From Deinococcus betulae (GTDB taxonomy: Bacteria > Deinococcota > Deinococci > Deinococcales > Deinococcaceae), in NCBI RefSeq assembly GCF_020166395.1, contig NZ_JAIQXU010000026.1, forward strand, positions 1-62,987: a stretch of 62,987 nucleotides of DNA, in the 5' to 3' direction. A model generated the notes under the pieces. That model saw only the letters and a program-made list of their open reading frames with translations, searched no databases and was not told the origin of the DNA. Shown piece by piece: positions 40,314-48,818 of this stretch (position 1 is the first letter of the stretch; each line of letters starts with the position of its first letter). The position numbers and the translations under genes were made by a program.

Positions 40314-40931
40314 ATGAGTCTTCCCACCCACCGTATTCCCCCGCAAAGCGGGACAGGTTTTCTGCTGCGGCGCGGCGACGTGCTGGTGGTGATTGATCCT
40401 CAGGGCGAGCAGGTGGCCGATCTAATGGCCTTTGCCCAGGAGAACCGCGAGGAGTGGCTGTCGTCAGGCCGCACCTTTGACTACAACGAGACTATTTACC
40501 TGACGACCGGGCATGTGCTGTACAGCAACCGCAGCCGCCCCATGTTCACGCTGCTACGCGATGACGTGGGGCGGCACGACTTTTTATTGACCCCCTGCTC
40601 GACAGAAACCTTTGAACTGCTGTATCCGCCTGGTACTGCCGAGGGCCACCCGAGCTGCTTTTCCAACCTGATGTCGGCCTTTGCGCCCTACGGCATCTCG
40701 CCCGACCAGATTCCTACCACCCTGAACATCTTTATGAATGTGCTGGTGGATGAGCGCGGCCAGGTCAAGATTGGCCCGCCCATCTCGCAGGCGGGTCAAC
40801 GGCTGGAACTGCGCGCTGAAATGGACCTGGTGGTGGGTCTTACGGCCTGCTCTGCAGAAGGCAGCAACAACGGCACCTTTAAACCGATTGATTACTTTGT
40901 TCGGCCAGCAGCTGAAGACATAGAGATCTAA
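40314..40931 (+). CDS. DUF1989 (urea carboxylase-associated family) protein
   Basis: 205 residues, leaderless start. Family features: an N-terminal IPPQSGTGFLLRRGDVLVVIDPQGEQVADLMAF beta-sandwich opening, SSGRTFDYNETIYLTTGHVLYSN, LLTPCSTETFE, HPSCFSNLMSAFAPYGI, and a C-terminal VVGLTACSAEGSNNG, with conserved His and Cys residues fit for metal. Relatives UAAP1/UAAP2 form carboxyguanidine deiminase beside guanidine carboxylase. No carboxylase is here, so a different guanidino or ureido substrate is likely. The stop lies three bases from the convergent surE stop. Confidence 0.82.
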   Translation: MSLPTHRIPPQSGTGFLLRRGDVLVVIDPQGEQVADLMAFAQENREEWLSSGRTFDYNETIYLTTGHVLYSNRSRPMFTLLRDDVGRHDFLLTPCSTETFELLYPPGTAEGHPSCFSNLMSAFAPYGISPDQIPTTLNIFMNVLVDERGQVKIGPPISQAGQRLELRAEMDLVVGLTACSAEGSNNGTFKPIDYFVRPAAEDIEI

Positions 40932-40934
40932 ATC

Positions 40935-41726
40935 TCAGCTCAGCCCCGGCACGTACCCCGCCACCTCGGCCAGCAGGTCGCGGGCGGTCAGGTCAATACG
41001 CACGGGGGTCACGCTGATAAACCCGGCCTGCACCGCGCCGTAATCGGTGTCCTCGTCGTGGGCGTCGGCGGCGCGGCTGGTCCCGGCAACCCAGTGGTAC
41101 TCCCGGCCCTCGGGGTCAGCCCGCGTCACGATGGCGTCTTCCCAGCGGTGTTCGCCCACGCGGGTCACGCGCACACCCCGGGGAACACCATGCGGAAAGT
41201 TGACGTTCAGCAGTGTCCGGGGCGGCAGGCCGCGCGCCAGCACCTGCTGGGCCAACCGGGCGGCGTACTCGGCGCTGCGGCCAAAGTCGTACTCGCCGCC
41301 TGGCGTGGCCTGCTGGCTGAAGGCAATGGCCGGCACCCCCAGCGTCATCCCCTCAATGGCGGCGGCCACTGTCCCAGAATGGGTCAGGTCGTCGCCCAGG
41401 TTGGGCCCCAGGTTGATGCCGCTCACCACAAGGTCCGGCAGGCCGGTCAGGTGTACGCCCAGCACCACGCAGTCGGCCGGGGTGCCGTCTACCCGGTGGG
41501 CCGGCACCTCGCCAAATCCGGCGGCGGCCGTGTGTTTGAAGCGCAGCGGGCGCCGGATGGTAATGCCGTGGCCAACCGCACTCTGCTCAACATCGGGGGC
41601 GCTGACCACCACATCGGCAAAAGTCGCCATCGCCAGGCCCAGCGCCTTGATGCCGGGGCTGAAAATGCCGTCGTCGTTGGCCACCAGCACGGTGGGCCGG
41701 TCTGCCTGTCGCTTGTGTGCTGCCAT
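40935..41726 (-). CDS. surE: SurE 5'/3'-nucleotidase
   Basis: 263 residues. ATG 41726, with TAGGCT five bases upstream, was preferred over longer frames. Metal motif VANDDGIFSPGI, then APDVEQSAVGHGIT, DGTPADCVVLG and SGINLGPNLGDDLTHSGTVAAAIEG: complete SurE set. It dephosphorylates nucleoside monophosphates in the cytoplasm and is linked to survival in stationary phase in other bacteria. Confidence 0.93.
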   Translation of the reverse strand: MAAHKRQADRPTVLVANDDGIFSPGIKALGLAMATFADVVVSAPDVEQSAVGHGITIRRPLRFKHTAAAGFGEVPAHRVDGTPADCVVLGVHLTGLPDLVVSGINLGPNLGDDLTHSGTVAAAIEGMTLGVPAIAFSQQATPGGEYDFGRSAEYAARLAQQVLARGLPPRTLLNVNFPHGVPRGVRVTRVGEHRWEDAIVTRADPEGREYHWVAGTSRAADAHDEDTDYGAVQAGFISVTPVRIDLTARDLLAEVAGYVPGLS

Positions 41727-41731
41727 ACCGC

Positions 41732-41737
41732 AGCCTA
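41732..41737 (-). promoter_or_regulatory. -10 box of leaderless surE
   Basis: TAGGCT on the minus strand, five bases before ATG 41726. Confidence 0.4.
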
Positions 41738-41885
41738 GCGCGGGCGCTTCAGTCGGGGCAGAGGACGTTGTGCTGAGCAGAGCGAGTGGTGTGCTGCTGC
41801 CCTTGAAGCTCAGAGCACCACGAAAAGCGCAGAGACTCATGCTCAGGCGAGTGGTCCCCCGCCTCCCCCTACCCAACGCCTTGAA

Positions 41886-42488
41886 CTACTGTCCCGGTGT
41901 ATGCACCTGCACCGGGCCACTGCCCCAGATCAGGTTCACCGTGACCTTGTGCTTGGCCGTGTCGTAGTTGGACGTCTGATAGGTGCCGCTCAGGCTATCC
42001 CCTACCGCCACGGTCCTCCTCTCCATAGTCAGCGCGCCAGATTCAAAGCGGTTCACGACCAGTTTGAGGCCCGTGTTCTGGGGCACATAGAGGTCCAGAC
42101 TGCCGCTTTCCTGCCGCACCTGTGCTGTCAAGGAGGCCGCAGGGAGCTGAATGTCTACCGGCCCCGACCCCATCTTCACGTTCAGCCGGGTCAGGGGCAA
42201 GCCGCGCAAGTTCAGGTCCTGGCTTCCAGATTCCTGGGTGACATTGAGCGCCAGCGGCAGTTTGGGGCTCAGGCCCACGTCCCAGGCGCCTGAGGTCTGG
42301 CGGGCACCCACATAGGCCACCCCGTTTTTAACAGTCGGCTTCTGGCTGCCCAGGGTTGCACTCACCGCATGACTGAGGGCTGCTGTGAAAATGCCGCTGC
42401 CAAAGGTCAGGGTGACATCCACGGCGCGGTAGGTCTGCGCCGCAGCCAGACCAGTCAGAAGAAACGAGAGCAACACGGGAGCGCGCAT
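41886..42488 (-). CDS. Exported beta-solenoid-like protein
   Basis: 200 residues, GGAGG ribosome site, signal peptide (VLLSFLLTGLAAAQ). The mature part alternates short strands with Gly-Ser turns (TFGSGIFTAALSHAV, NVTQESGSQDLNLRGLPLTRLNVKMGSGPVDIQL, QVRQESGSLDLYVPQN), recalling DUF4097/toastrack-type folds in envelope proteins. The phrase QESGS[QL]DL occurs twice about 40 residues apart, a sign of internal repetition. Function unknown. Confidence 0.75.
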   Translation of the reverse strand: MRAPVLLSFLLTGLAAAQTYRAVDVTLTFGSGIFTAALSHAVSATLGSQKPTVKNGVAYVGARQTSGAWDVGLSPKLPLALNVTQESGSQDLNLRGLPLTRLNVKMGSGPVDIQLPAASLTAQVRQESGSLDLYVPQNTGLKLVVNRFESGALTMERRTVAVGDSLSGTYQTSNYDTAKHKVTVNLIWGSGPVQVHTPGQ

Positions 42489-42783
42489 GAAACCTCCAAA
42501 GACAGGGGACGAGGGCGGAACTGAACTGCGGTCATCCTCAAGTCGCCGCATGACGCCTCTATGAGCAGCAGCCCAAGCAGAAGACATAAAGAGGCTTTCC
42601 ACTACACCCAAAGCCCAACATTTTCCTTCTTCAAAAGAACGATCCAGACGGATTGATCTGTCTTGACCCAGCTACAGACTAAAGACCAGCATTGTCTCGG
42701 TTGCCCCACTCACCTAACACTCGGCCAAGCCAGCGACTGGGTGGATTCACCCAAACGCCAGAGTCCCTGGGCACGATGACCCC

Positions 42784-43476
42784 ATGTTCAGAACACCCAA
42801 ATTGATCGGTGCCCTGGCCCTGGCCAGTGTGGGCTCAGTGGCGTGGGCCGAGCAGTACGTCCTCTCGACAGACTTTGGCCTCTACCAGCCGGCCACCCTG
42901 AAAGCGACCCTGAACGGTGTTCCGGTGGCCCTTTACCACAACGCCAACGGGTCGCTGGATGTCACGTCGCTGGTCAAGAAAGGCAAGAACACGCTGACAG
43001 TCGAGTGGATGCCAGGCAAGAACACCAACTCTTTTAACAAGTCAAGCCTCACCTTTGGGGCCCGGAACGGCAGCCAGTGGAAAACGCTGCTCAACCGCGT
43101 GGTCGAGAAGGGGACGGCGGCGGGCAGCACCAGCTTCGTCTTTATGGGCAACCCCAGCGCCGCGCCCAAGCCGGGCAAGATCGTGGTGTCTGGCAAATTC
43201 AGTCAATCGCAGCCCGCAGAATTTGAGGTCGCCCTGAACGGCGAGGTCGTGGCCAGCATGAATACAGACGGCAACACCGACCTGACTCCTTTTCTGAAAG
43301 CCGGGAAGAACGTGGTGACCGTCAAATACACACCCGGCAAGAACACCAATTCCTTTGCGGTTTCGACCCTGACGGTCGGCCAGCAGGTCGGTGACAAATG
43401 GAACAGTCTCCTGAAGTGGGGCCTGGGCCACGCCGATACCAAGCCAGGGTCGTTCACCTTTCCTCTCTACCGCTAA
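42784..43476 (+). CDS. Exported protein made of two similar domains
   Basis: 230 residues with a signal peptide to SVAWA. Two tandem domains of about 100 residues align well: FGLYQPATLKATLNGVPVA with FSQSQPAEFEVALNGEVVA; SLDVTSLVKKGKNTLTVEW with NTDLTPFLKAGKNVVTVKY; both then have PGKNTNSF and a closing WKTLL or WNSLL. The pattern (an LNG turn, a G-K-N-T/V strand) resembles carbohydrate-binding beta-sandwiches of the galactose-binding type, but this is only an impression. Function unknown. Confidence 0.75.
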   Translation: MFRTPKLIGALALASVGSVAWAEQYVLSTDFGLYQPATLKATLNGVPVALYHNANGSLDVTSLVKKGKNTLTVEWMPGKNTNSFNKSSLTFGARNGSQWKTLLNRVVEKGTAAGSTSFVFMGNPSAAPKPGKIVVSGKFSQSQPAEFEVALNGEVVASMNTDGNTDLTPFLKAGKNVVTVKYTPGKNTNSFAVSTLTVGQQVGDKWNSLLKWGLGHADTKPGSFTFPLYR

Positions 43477-43568
43477 GGGGTACTAACAGAGCCACAAAAG
43501 CAAACGGCCGCGATCTCCCTCTTTTTGCTGCCGCAGTGTCAGGTCGAAGAAGGTACGCTGTGGGCACG

Positions 43569-43970
43569 ATGAAAGCAGCGTCGGCCTTCCTGATATGCGG
43601 CCTGGTGGCGGGAGGCGCGGCGCTGGCTTCTGTTCACACCGAGCAGGTGCGGGCGCCTTCGGGTCGTCCCCTTCAGGTGCGCCGCGTGGCCTGCGCAGCG
43701 CCAGGCCGGCCCCCCCTCAGTGCGGCCCTCACCCTGGAAGAAGCAGGCCCCCTTCATTTTCAGGTTGTGCAGCTGGCGACCAACGCGGCCGGGGCCGAGG
43801 TGCTGGCGACGGGCCGCGCGCTGCCGCAGATTCAGCCGCATTACCAGCGGTATGTCACTCAGGGCCAGCCCATCGGCCGCCTGACCCTCTCGGCCCTGCT
43901 GGGCACCTGGCGCCTGTTTGGTCTAAAGTTTGACTGGGAAAAGGTCACCTACCGCTGCGCGCTGTCGTAG
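43569..43970 (+). CDS. Small exported hypothetical protein
   Basis: 133 residues; ATG 43569 gives a signal peptide (FLICGLVAGGAALA). A TACGCT box nine bases upstream suggests near-leaderless expression. Two cysteines remain in the mature protein (RRVACAAPG and the C-terminal YRCALS) and could form a disulfide. No family recognised. It ends 19 bases from the convergent TPR gene. Confidence 0.65.
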   Translation: MKAASAFLICGLVAGGAALASVHTEQVRAPSGRPLQVRRVACAAPGRPPLSAALTLEEAGPLHFQVVQLATNAAGAEVLATGRALPQIQPHYQRYVTQGQPIGRLTLSALLGTWRLFGLKFDWEKVTYRCALS

Positions 43971-43989
43971 GTGACCTCAGCCGGGCCGC

Positions 43990-45150
43990 CTACTTGCCCT
44001 GCTGGGCGAGGCGCAGGTAATAGGCACTGCTCTTGTCGGCGGGGTCCAGCGTCACGGCCTGCTCGTAGGCACTGGCGGCGCCAGGGTACTCCTTGCGCTC
44101 GTAGCGGGCGCGCCCCAGCCAGGCCCAGGCTTTGGCGTACCGGGGGCTCTGCTCGGTGGCGGCCTGAAAGCCGGCCTCGGCGCCGGCCTTATCGCCCGCC
44201 GCGTATTTGCTGTACGCCGCGCGGAAAGTCTGCACGGCGCCCAGCCCGTACTGCTGGGCTTCTTGCACCAGCGTGAGGTTATAGCGGTCGGCGGCCGTGG
44301 GACTGGGCAGGGCCACCAGCGTGGTGTAGGCGTCGGCGGCGGCGTCAACGTTGCCCAGGTCCAGCGCCAGGCGGCCTGCTTCACGCTGGGCCTCGGCAAA
44401 GGTAGGGGCCAGGCGGGCCGCCGCCTGAAAGCCCGTCAAGGCCTGCGCCTTCCGTCCGGCTTCCAGGTCTGCGTAGGCGCGGCTGAAGGTGCGGGTGGCC
44501 TCAGGGCCGTACTGGGCGGCGCGACTGGTTACCCCGCGCAGGTAGGTCAGGATCTTGTCGCCGGGCGTCAGGGCCAGGGCGCGGTCGTACAGGGCCAGGG
44601 CCTCGGCGCTCTTGCCAGCTTCCAGGGCCGTGCGGGCCGCCCATGTGGCGCACAGCACGTTGGCCGGGTCAAAGCTCAGGCACGCGGCAAAAAACGAGGC
44701 GGCCTGCTCAGGCTGGGTGCGGGTGTAAGCCGCGTAGCCCAGGTTGTACTGCACGGTGGCGGCCGACTTGGCCTCTGCACTGTTTTTTGCCGCGCTGGGC
44801 GCCACCTTAAAGTAGGCGGTCCACGCCAGTTCCGCCTGACGCCAGAAGCCCACCTCGGTATAAATCTGGGCCCGCAGCCGCAGCACGTCAGGCTGGTCGG
44901 GCGCCGCCTGCACAGCGGCCTCGGCAGCGGCCGCCGCCTGTTTCCACAGGGGCTGGTCAATGTTGGCGCTGCCCTTGGGATAGGCGGTGCGGGCACGGGC
45001 GGCCAGGTCGCGCGCCTGGGCCGCCAGCTGGGTCGCGTTCTGGGCCGCCGTCAGGGCGCTTTGCGGCGCGGTAGGGGCTGCCGGGGCCGGGGTGGTTTGT
45101 GCCAGCGACATGGACGAGGTCAGGGCCAGCAGCAGGGTCAGGACACGCAT
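43990..45150 (-). CDS. Exported TPR-repeat protein
   Basis: 386 residues with a signal peptide (LTLLLALTSSMSLA). At least seven TPR-like helix pairs follow (VQYNLGYAAYTRTQPEQAASFF, AAREAL-type AARTALEAGKSAEALALYDRALAL, AQREAGRLALDLGNVDAAADAYTTLVAL, AWAWLGRARYERKEYPGAASAYEQAVTL). Ala/Gln-rich start. A periplasmic scaffold or assembly factor is likely; the partner is unknown. The gene is divergent from def. Confidence 0.82.
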   Translation of the reverse strand: MRVLTLLLALTSSMSLAQTTPAPAAPTAPQSALTAAQNATQLAAQARDLAARARTAYPKGSANIDQPLWKQAAAAAEAAVQAAPDQPDVLRLRAQIYTEVGFWRQAELAWTAYFKVAPSAAKNSAEAKSAATVQYNLGYAAYTRTQPEQAASFFAACLSFDPANVLCATWAARTALEAGKSAEALALYDRALALTPGDKILTYLRGVTSRAAQYGPEATRTFSRAYADLEAGRKAQALTGFQAAARLAPTFAEAQREAGRLALDLGNVDAAADAYTTLVALPSPTAADRYNLTLVQEAQQYGLGAVQTFRAAYSKYAAGDKAGAEAGFQAATEQSPRYAKAWAWLGRARYERKEYPGAASAYEQAVTLDPADKSSAYYLRLAQQGK

Positions 45151-45281
45151 GGCGCCATCACAGCAGCCGGGGCTGACCCCCAGCCTCTGGCTTCCCTAAG
45201 GGTGTATTTACCCTTCCCAGTTCCGGGGCAGGTCAGGCAGAGCGGGCCGTCAAAACAGCCGGTCTGGTAAAACAGGGTACT

Positions 45282-45928
<647 letters not shown>

Positions 45929-45932
<4 letters not shown>

Positions 45933-46876
45933 CCCCGCCCCGCGTGGCCTTTTTTGGCTCGCCGGCCTTTGCCCTGCCGGTGCTCGCCGCCATTCAGGCG
46001 CAGTTTGAGGTCGTGCTGGTGGTGGCCCAGCCGGACAAACCCGTGGGCCGGGGGTTAAAGCTGACCCCGCCCCCGGTGGCAGCCCGCGCCGCCGAACTGG
46101 GGCTGCCCCTGGCCCAGCCGAAGAAACTGCGCAGCAACGCCAGCTTTGAGGCCCTGCTGCGCGAATCCGGCGCCGATGTGGCCGTCACCTGCGCCTACGG
46201 CAAGATTCTGCCGGCGTCTCTGCTGGGGGTTCCCCGCTTCGGCTTTCTGAACACCCACACCAGCCTGCTGCCCGCCTACCGGGGCGCGGCGCCGATTCAG
46301 TGGGCGCTGATTCGCGGCGAGACCGTCACGGGCACGACCGTCATGCAGACCGACGAGGGCATGGACACTGGCCCGGTGCTGCTTCAAGAGGCGCTGCCGA
46401 TTGCCCCCGAGTGGACCAGCCTGGACCTCGCCGACGCCCTAAGCGCCCAGGCGGCCCGGCTGATCGTGACCGCGCTGTCGGAGGTGGAGCGCCTGTCTCC
46501 GACCCCTCAGGACGGGGCGCTGGCCACCCACGCGCCGATGCTGACCAAAGAGGACGGCTTCGTGCGCTGGGGTGAGAGCGCCGCGCAGATCGTCAACCGG
46601 TCGCGTGGCGTGGCCGCCTGGCCACAGACCACCGCGTTTCTGGGCGGCGCGCGGCTAAAGCTGAGCGGGCTGAGCAGGGCCGAGGGTCAGGGCCAGCCCG
46701 GCGAGGTGCTGGCGGTTTCAGAGGAGGGCCTGCTGGTGGCCGCCCAGACAGGCGCCGTTTGGATTCAGACCGTGCAGCCCGAGGCCCGCAAGGCCCAGCC
46801 CGCCCAGCTGTGGGCCCAGGCAGCGGGCGTCTCGCGGGGCACCGGCTTTGACCTGTGGCAACCCGCAGCGGACTGA
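45929..46876 (+). CDS. fmt: Methionyl-tRNA formyltransferase
   Basis: 315 residues from a TTG start inside the def stop (TTGA overlap). N-terminal VAFFGSPAFALPVL, formyl-THF site NTHTSLLPAYRGAAPIQWA with the catalytic Asn/His, and TTVMQTDEGMDTGPVLLQE. The C-terminal OB-like tRNA domain follows (FLGGARLKLSGL). It formylates initiator Met-tRNA, the partner reaction of def. Confidence 0.94.
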
Positions 46877-46893
46877 CCACGTAGTTCTTTTCT

Positions 46894-47508
46894 GTGAGCC
46901 TCGCCTTTCCGCTGACCCTGACCTTCAAATTCAGCCTGCTGACCGAACTGCGGGTCACCGACGCCGGGGGACATCTCATTGCTCTGGTCAAGGAAAAGAC
47001 CTTCAGCGTACGCGACGAGGTCAAGGTGTATGCCGACGAGGCCCGTACCCAGCAGACCCACGGGATCCGCGCCGAGGGCTTTCTGGCCGGCGCGCTGGAC
47101 TGGAAAGCCCGGCGCCTGATGCGCCGCGCCGACGGCACCCCGGTTGGGGCCTTGCAGGCGCAGGGCGTAAGGACGCTCTGGGGCGCCCGTTACGACCTCC
47201 TGGGCCCTAGCGATGAGGTCCGGTTCAGCCTCCGTGACGACCACCCGTGGCTGGGCGTGCTGGAAGGCGTTATCGGCGCCATTCCTTTTGTGGGCGACCT
47301 GATCGCCATGGGTTTTGATTACCTGATCAACCCGACCTATACGGTCAGCGACGCAGGCGGGCAGCCCACCTACCGCGTCCATAAGAAACGCGGCTTTTTT
47401 TCACGCCGCTTTACCGTTGAGGCGCTGGGCAAGCATGACCCCGCCGACGATGAACTGGTGCTGCTGGGCCTGGTCCAGCTGGTGCTGCGCGAGCGCGAAC
47501 GCGGCTGA
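46894..47508 (+). CDS. LURP-one/tubby-like hypothetical protein
   Basis: 204 residues from GTG 46894, 17 bases after fmt and probably in the same transcript. The first 110 residues show the LURP-one-like rhythm: LTLTFKFSLLTELRVTDAGGHLIALVKEKTFSVRDEVKVYADE, then DGTPVGALQAQG and GARYDLL. The middle holds a hydrophobic stretch (LGVLEGVIGAIPFVGDLIAMGFDYLINP) that may enter the membrane. Function unknown; family call is tentative. Confidence 0.7.
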   Translation: MSLAFPLTLTFKFSLLTELRVTDAGGHLIALVKEKTFSVRDEVKVYADEARTQQTHGIRAEGFLAGALDWKARRLMRRADGTPVGALQAQGVRTLWGARYDLLGPSDEVRFSLRDDHPWLGVLEGVIGAIPFVGDLIAMGFDYLINPTYTVSDAGGQPTYRVHKKRGFFSRRFTVEALGKHDPADDELVLLGLVQLVLRERERG

Positions 47509-47736
47509 TGTCAGCCTCACAGCCGGAATGATAAGGATTTGTCGGCAACCCACCGCAGGCTACAAGCAGGGCTGCATAGCGGCGAGACAAGCTGGGAGAA
47601 CACGACTCTGCCCATCCAATACGTCCTGAAATCAAAACTGTCCTGTCTTAGAAAGACTTGGCAAGAGCCGAACATGGCTGGGTTCCAGGCTCCGTATGGG
47701 CTCCTCAGTATTGTTGGGGAGCAGACAGCCGCCGGC

Positions 47737-48462
47737 TCAGCCTTTCCAGCTGGGCACGTCATTGCCGTACAGCGCGTGGGCGTCGCAGCGTTCCTTTAGG
47801 ACGCAGACCGGACACCGGGGTTTGTGCCAGGAACAAACCTTTTGCCCGTGGGTCAGCAGGTTGATATGCAGTTCGTACAGGAAGGGCGGGTCGGGTGGCA
47901 GGACCTTCAGCAGCGCCCGGTGCGCGGCCTGTTCGCCCATCTTGGGAATGGCACCGACGCGGGTGGTGATGCGGTGAACGTGGGTGTCCACCGGAAACAC
48001 AGGCCGGGCGTAATTAAACAGGAGGACCAGACTAGCGGTCTTGACGCCCACGCCGGGTAAGTCAGTTAGCCACTTCAGGGCGTCTTTGACCGGCAACTCT
48101 TTCAGGAAATCAAGGTTGTAGCCGCCCGGCGAATCCCGAATGGCGACCAGCGTCTGCTGAATGCGCGGCGCCTTACTCTCGGGGTAGTTGCTGCGGCGAA
48201 TAGCGTGGGCCACCGTCTCCACGGGCGCGGCGATGATGGCGTCCCAGTCCCCCAGAGTCCTCAGTTCCTGATAGGCAGCGTCCTCGTCGCGCCAGTTGGT
48301 GCGCTGCGAGAGAATGGTGCTGATCAGTTCGTGCAGCGGATCACGGCGGGGCGAGAGCGGCTTCTCGCCGTATTCAGGCCGCACCTTCTCCTTCATCCAC
48401 ACCAGCAGTTCGGCCCGCTCCTGCTCTGGGCGGGCCGCATTCAGGCGAGGCTCGCCGGTCAT
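47737..48462 (-). CDS. nth: Endonuclease III
   Basis: 241 residues. Helix-hairpin-helix LPGVGVKTASLVLLF, catalytic Asp in FPVDTHVHR, and the iron-sulfur loop Cys-x6-Cys-x2-Cys-x5-Cys (CSWHKPRCPVCVLKERC). In Nth the catalytic Lys lies in the HhH region; the Lys in GVGVKTAS fits. It excises oxidised pyrimidines and nicks abasic sites. Start at ATG 48462, 10 bases after the small upstream gene; no good ribosome site. The N-terminus is longer than in E. coli Nth (211 residues). Confidence 0.9.
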   Translation of the reverse strand: MTGEPRLNAARPEQERAELLVWMKEKVRPEYGEKPLSPRRDPLHELISTILSQRTNWRDEDAAYQELRTLGDWDAIIAAPVETVAHAIRRSNYPESKAPRIQQTLVAIRDSPGGYNLDFLKELPVKDALKWLTDLPGVGVKTASLVLLFNYARPVFPVDTHVHRITTRVGAIPKMGEQAAHRALLKVLPPDPPFLYELHINLLTHGQKVCSWHKPRCPVCVLKERCDAHALYGNDVPSWKG

Positions 48463-48472
48463 CAGGAGTGGC

Positions 48473-48649
48473 TCAGGACTGCGGCTCGGCACTGCTTTCG
48501 ACCTCATCACGGCCCCCCTCGGCAGGCTCGGGCTTGGCGGCTGGGTCGGCATTAGGGGCTTTGCCACGGGCTTCTTCGGGGGCATTCTGGCGCTCGCCCT
48601 CGGCAGGGGCCTGGTTGGCGGGGTCGTAGCCGGGCTTGGGGTCAGTCAT
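48473..48649 (-). CDS. Small disordered acidic protein
   Basis: 58 residues, entirely hydrophilic (MTDPKPGYDPANQAPAEGE ... EVESSAEPQS), rich in Pro, Ala and Glu, no hydrophobic core. It lies 10 bases before nth on the same strand, so it may be the first gene of that operon. The ribosome site is weak, so the call is moderate. Small charged disordered proteins are common among stress-tolerant bacteria, but no function is inferred here. Confidence 0.5.
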   Translation of the reverse strand: MTDPKPGYDPANQAPAEGERQNAPEEARGKAPNADPAAKPEPAEGGRDEVESSAEPQS

Positions 48650-48747
48650 GGTGCCCAGCTTGCGCGTGGGCAGGGGCCGGGCACACAAGAGGGGTGTAAA
48701 GAGAGGTTCATCTCTGGACCCAGATAGAGGGGGCCGCTGGGCCAAAG

Positions 48748-48781
48748 AGAAAAGGCATGTCGGAGACTCTGCCGACATGCC
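48748..48781 (-). terminator. Terminator of lectin/phospholipase gene
   Basis: On the minus strand GGCATGTCGG / CCGACATGCC with an eight-base loop is followed by TTTTCTC, 38 bases past the stop at 48819. Confidence 0.8.
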
Positions 48782-48818
48782 CTAGGCTCAAGAGCCCTTC
48801 GTGCTTAGCAACCAGTCT

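Noticed and set aside
47509..47736. Possible structured RNA between the LURP-like gene and nth
   Set aside because: Only short, interrupted stems are found; no known RNA signature, no promoter or T-run.
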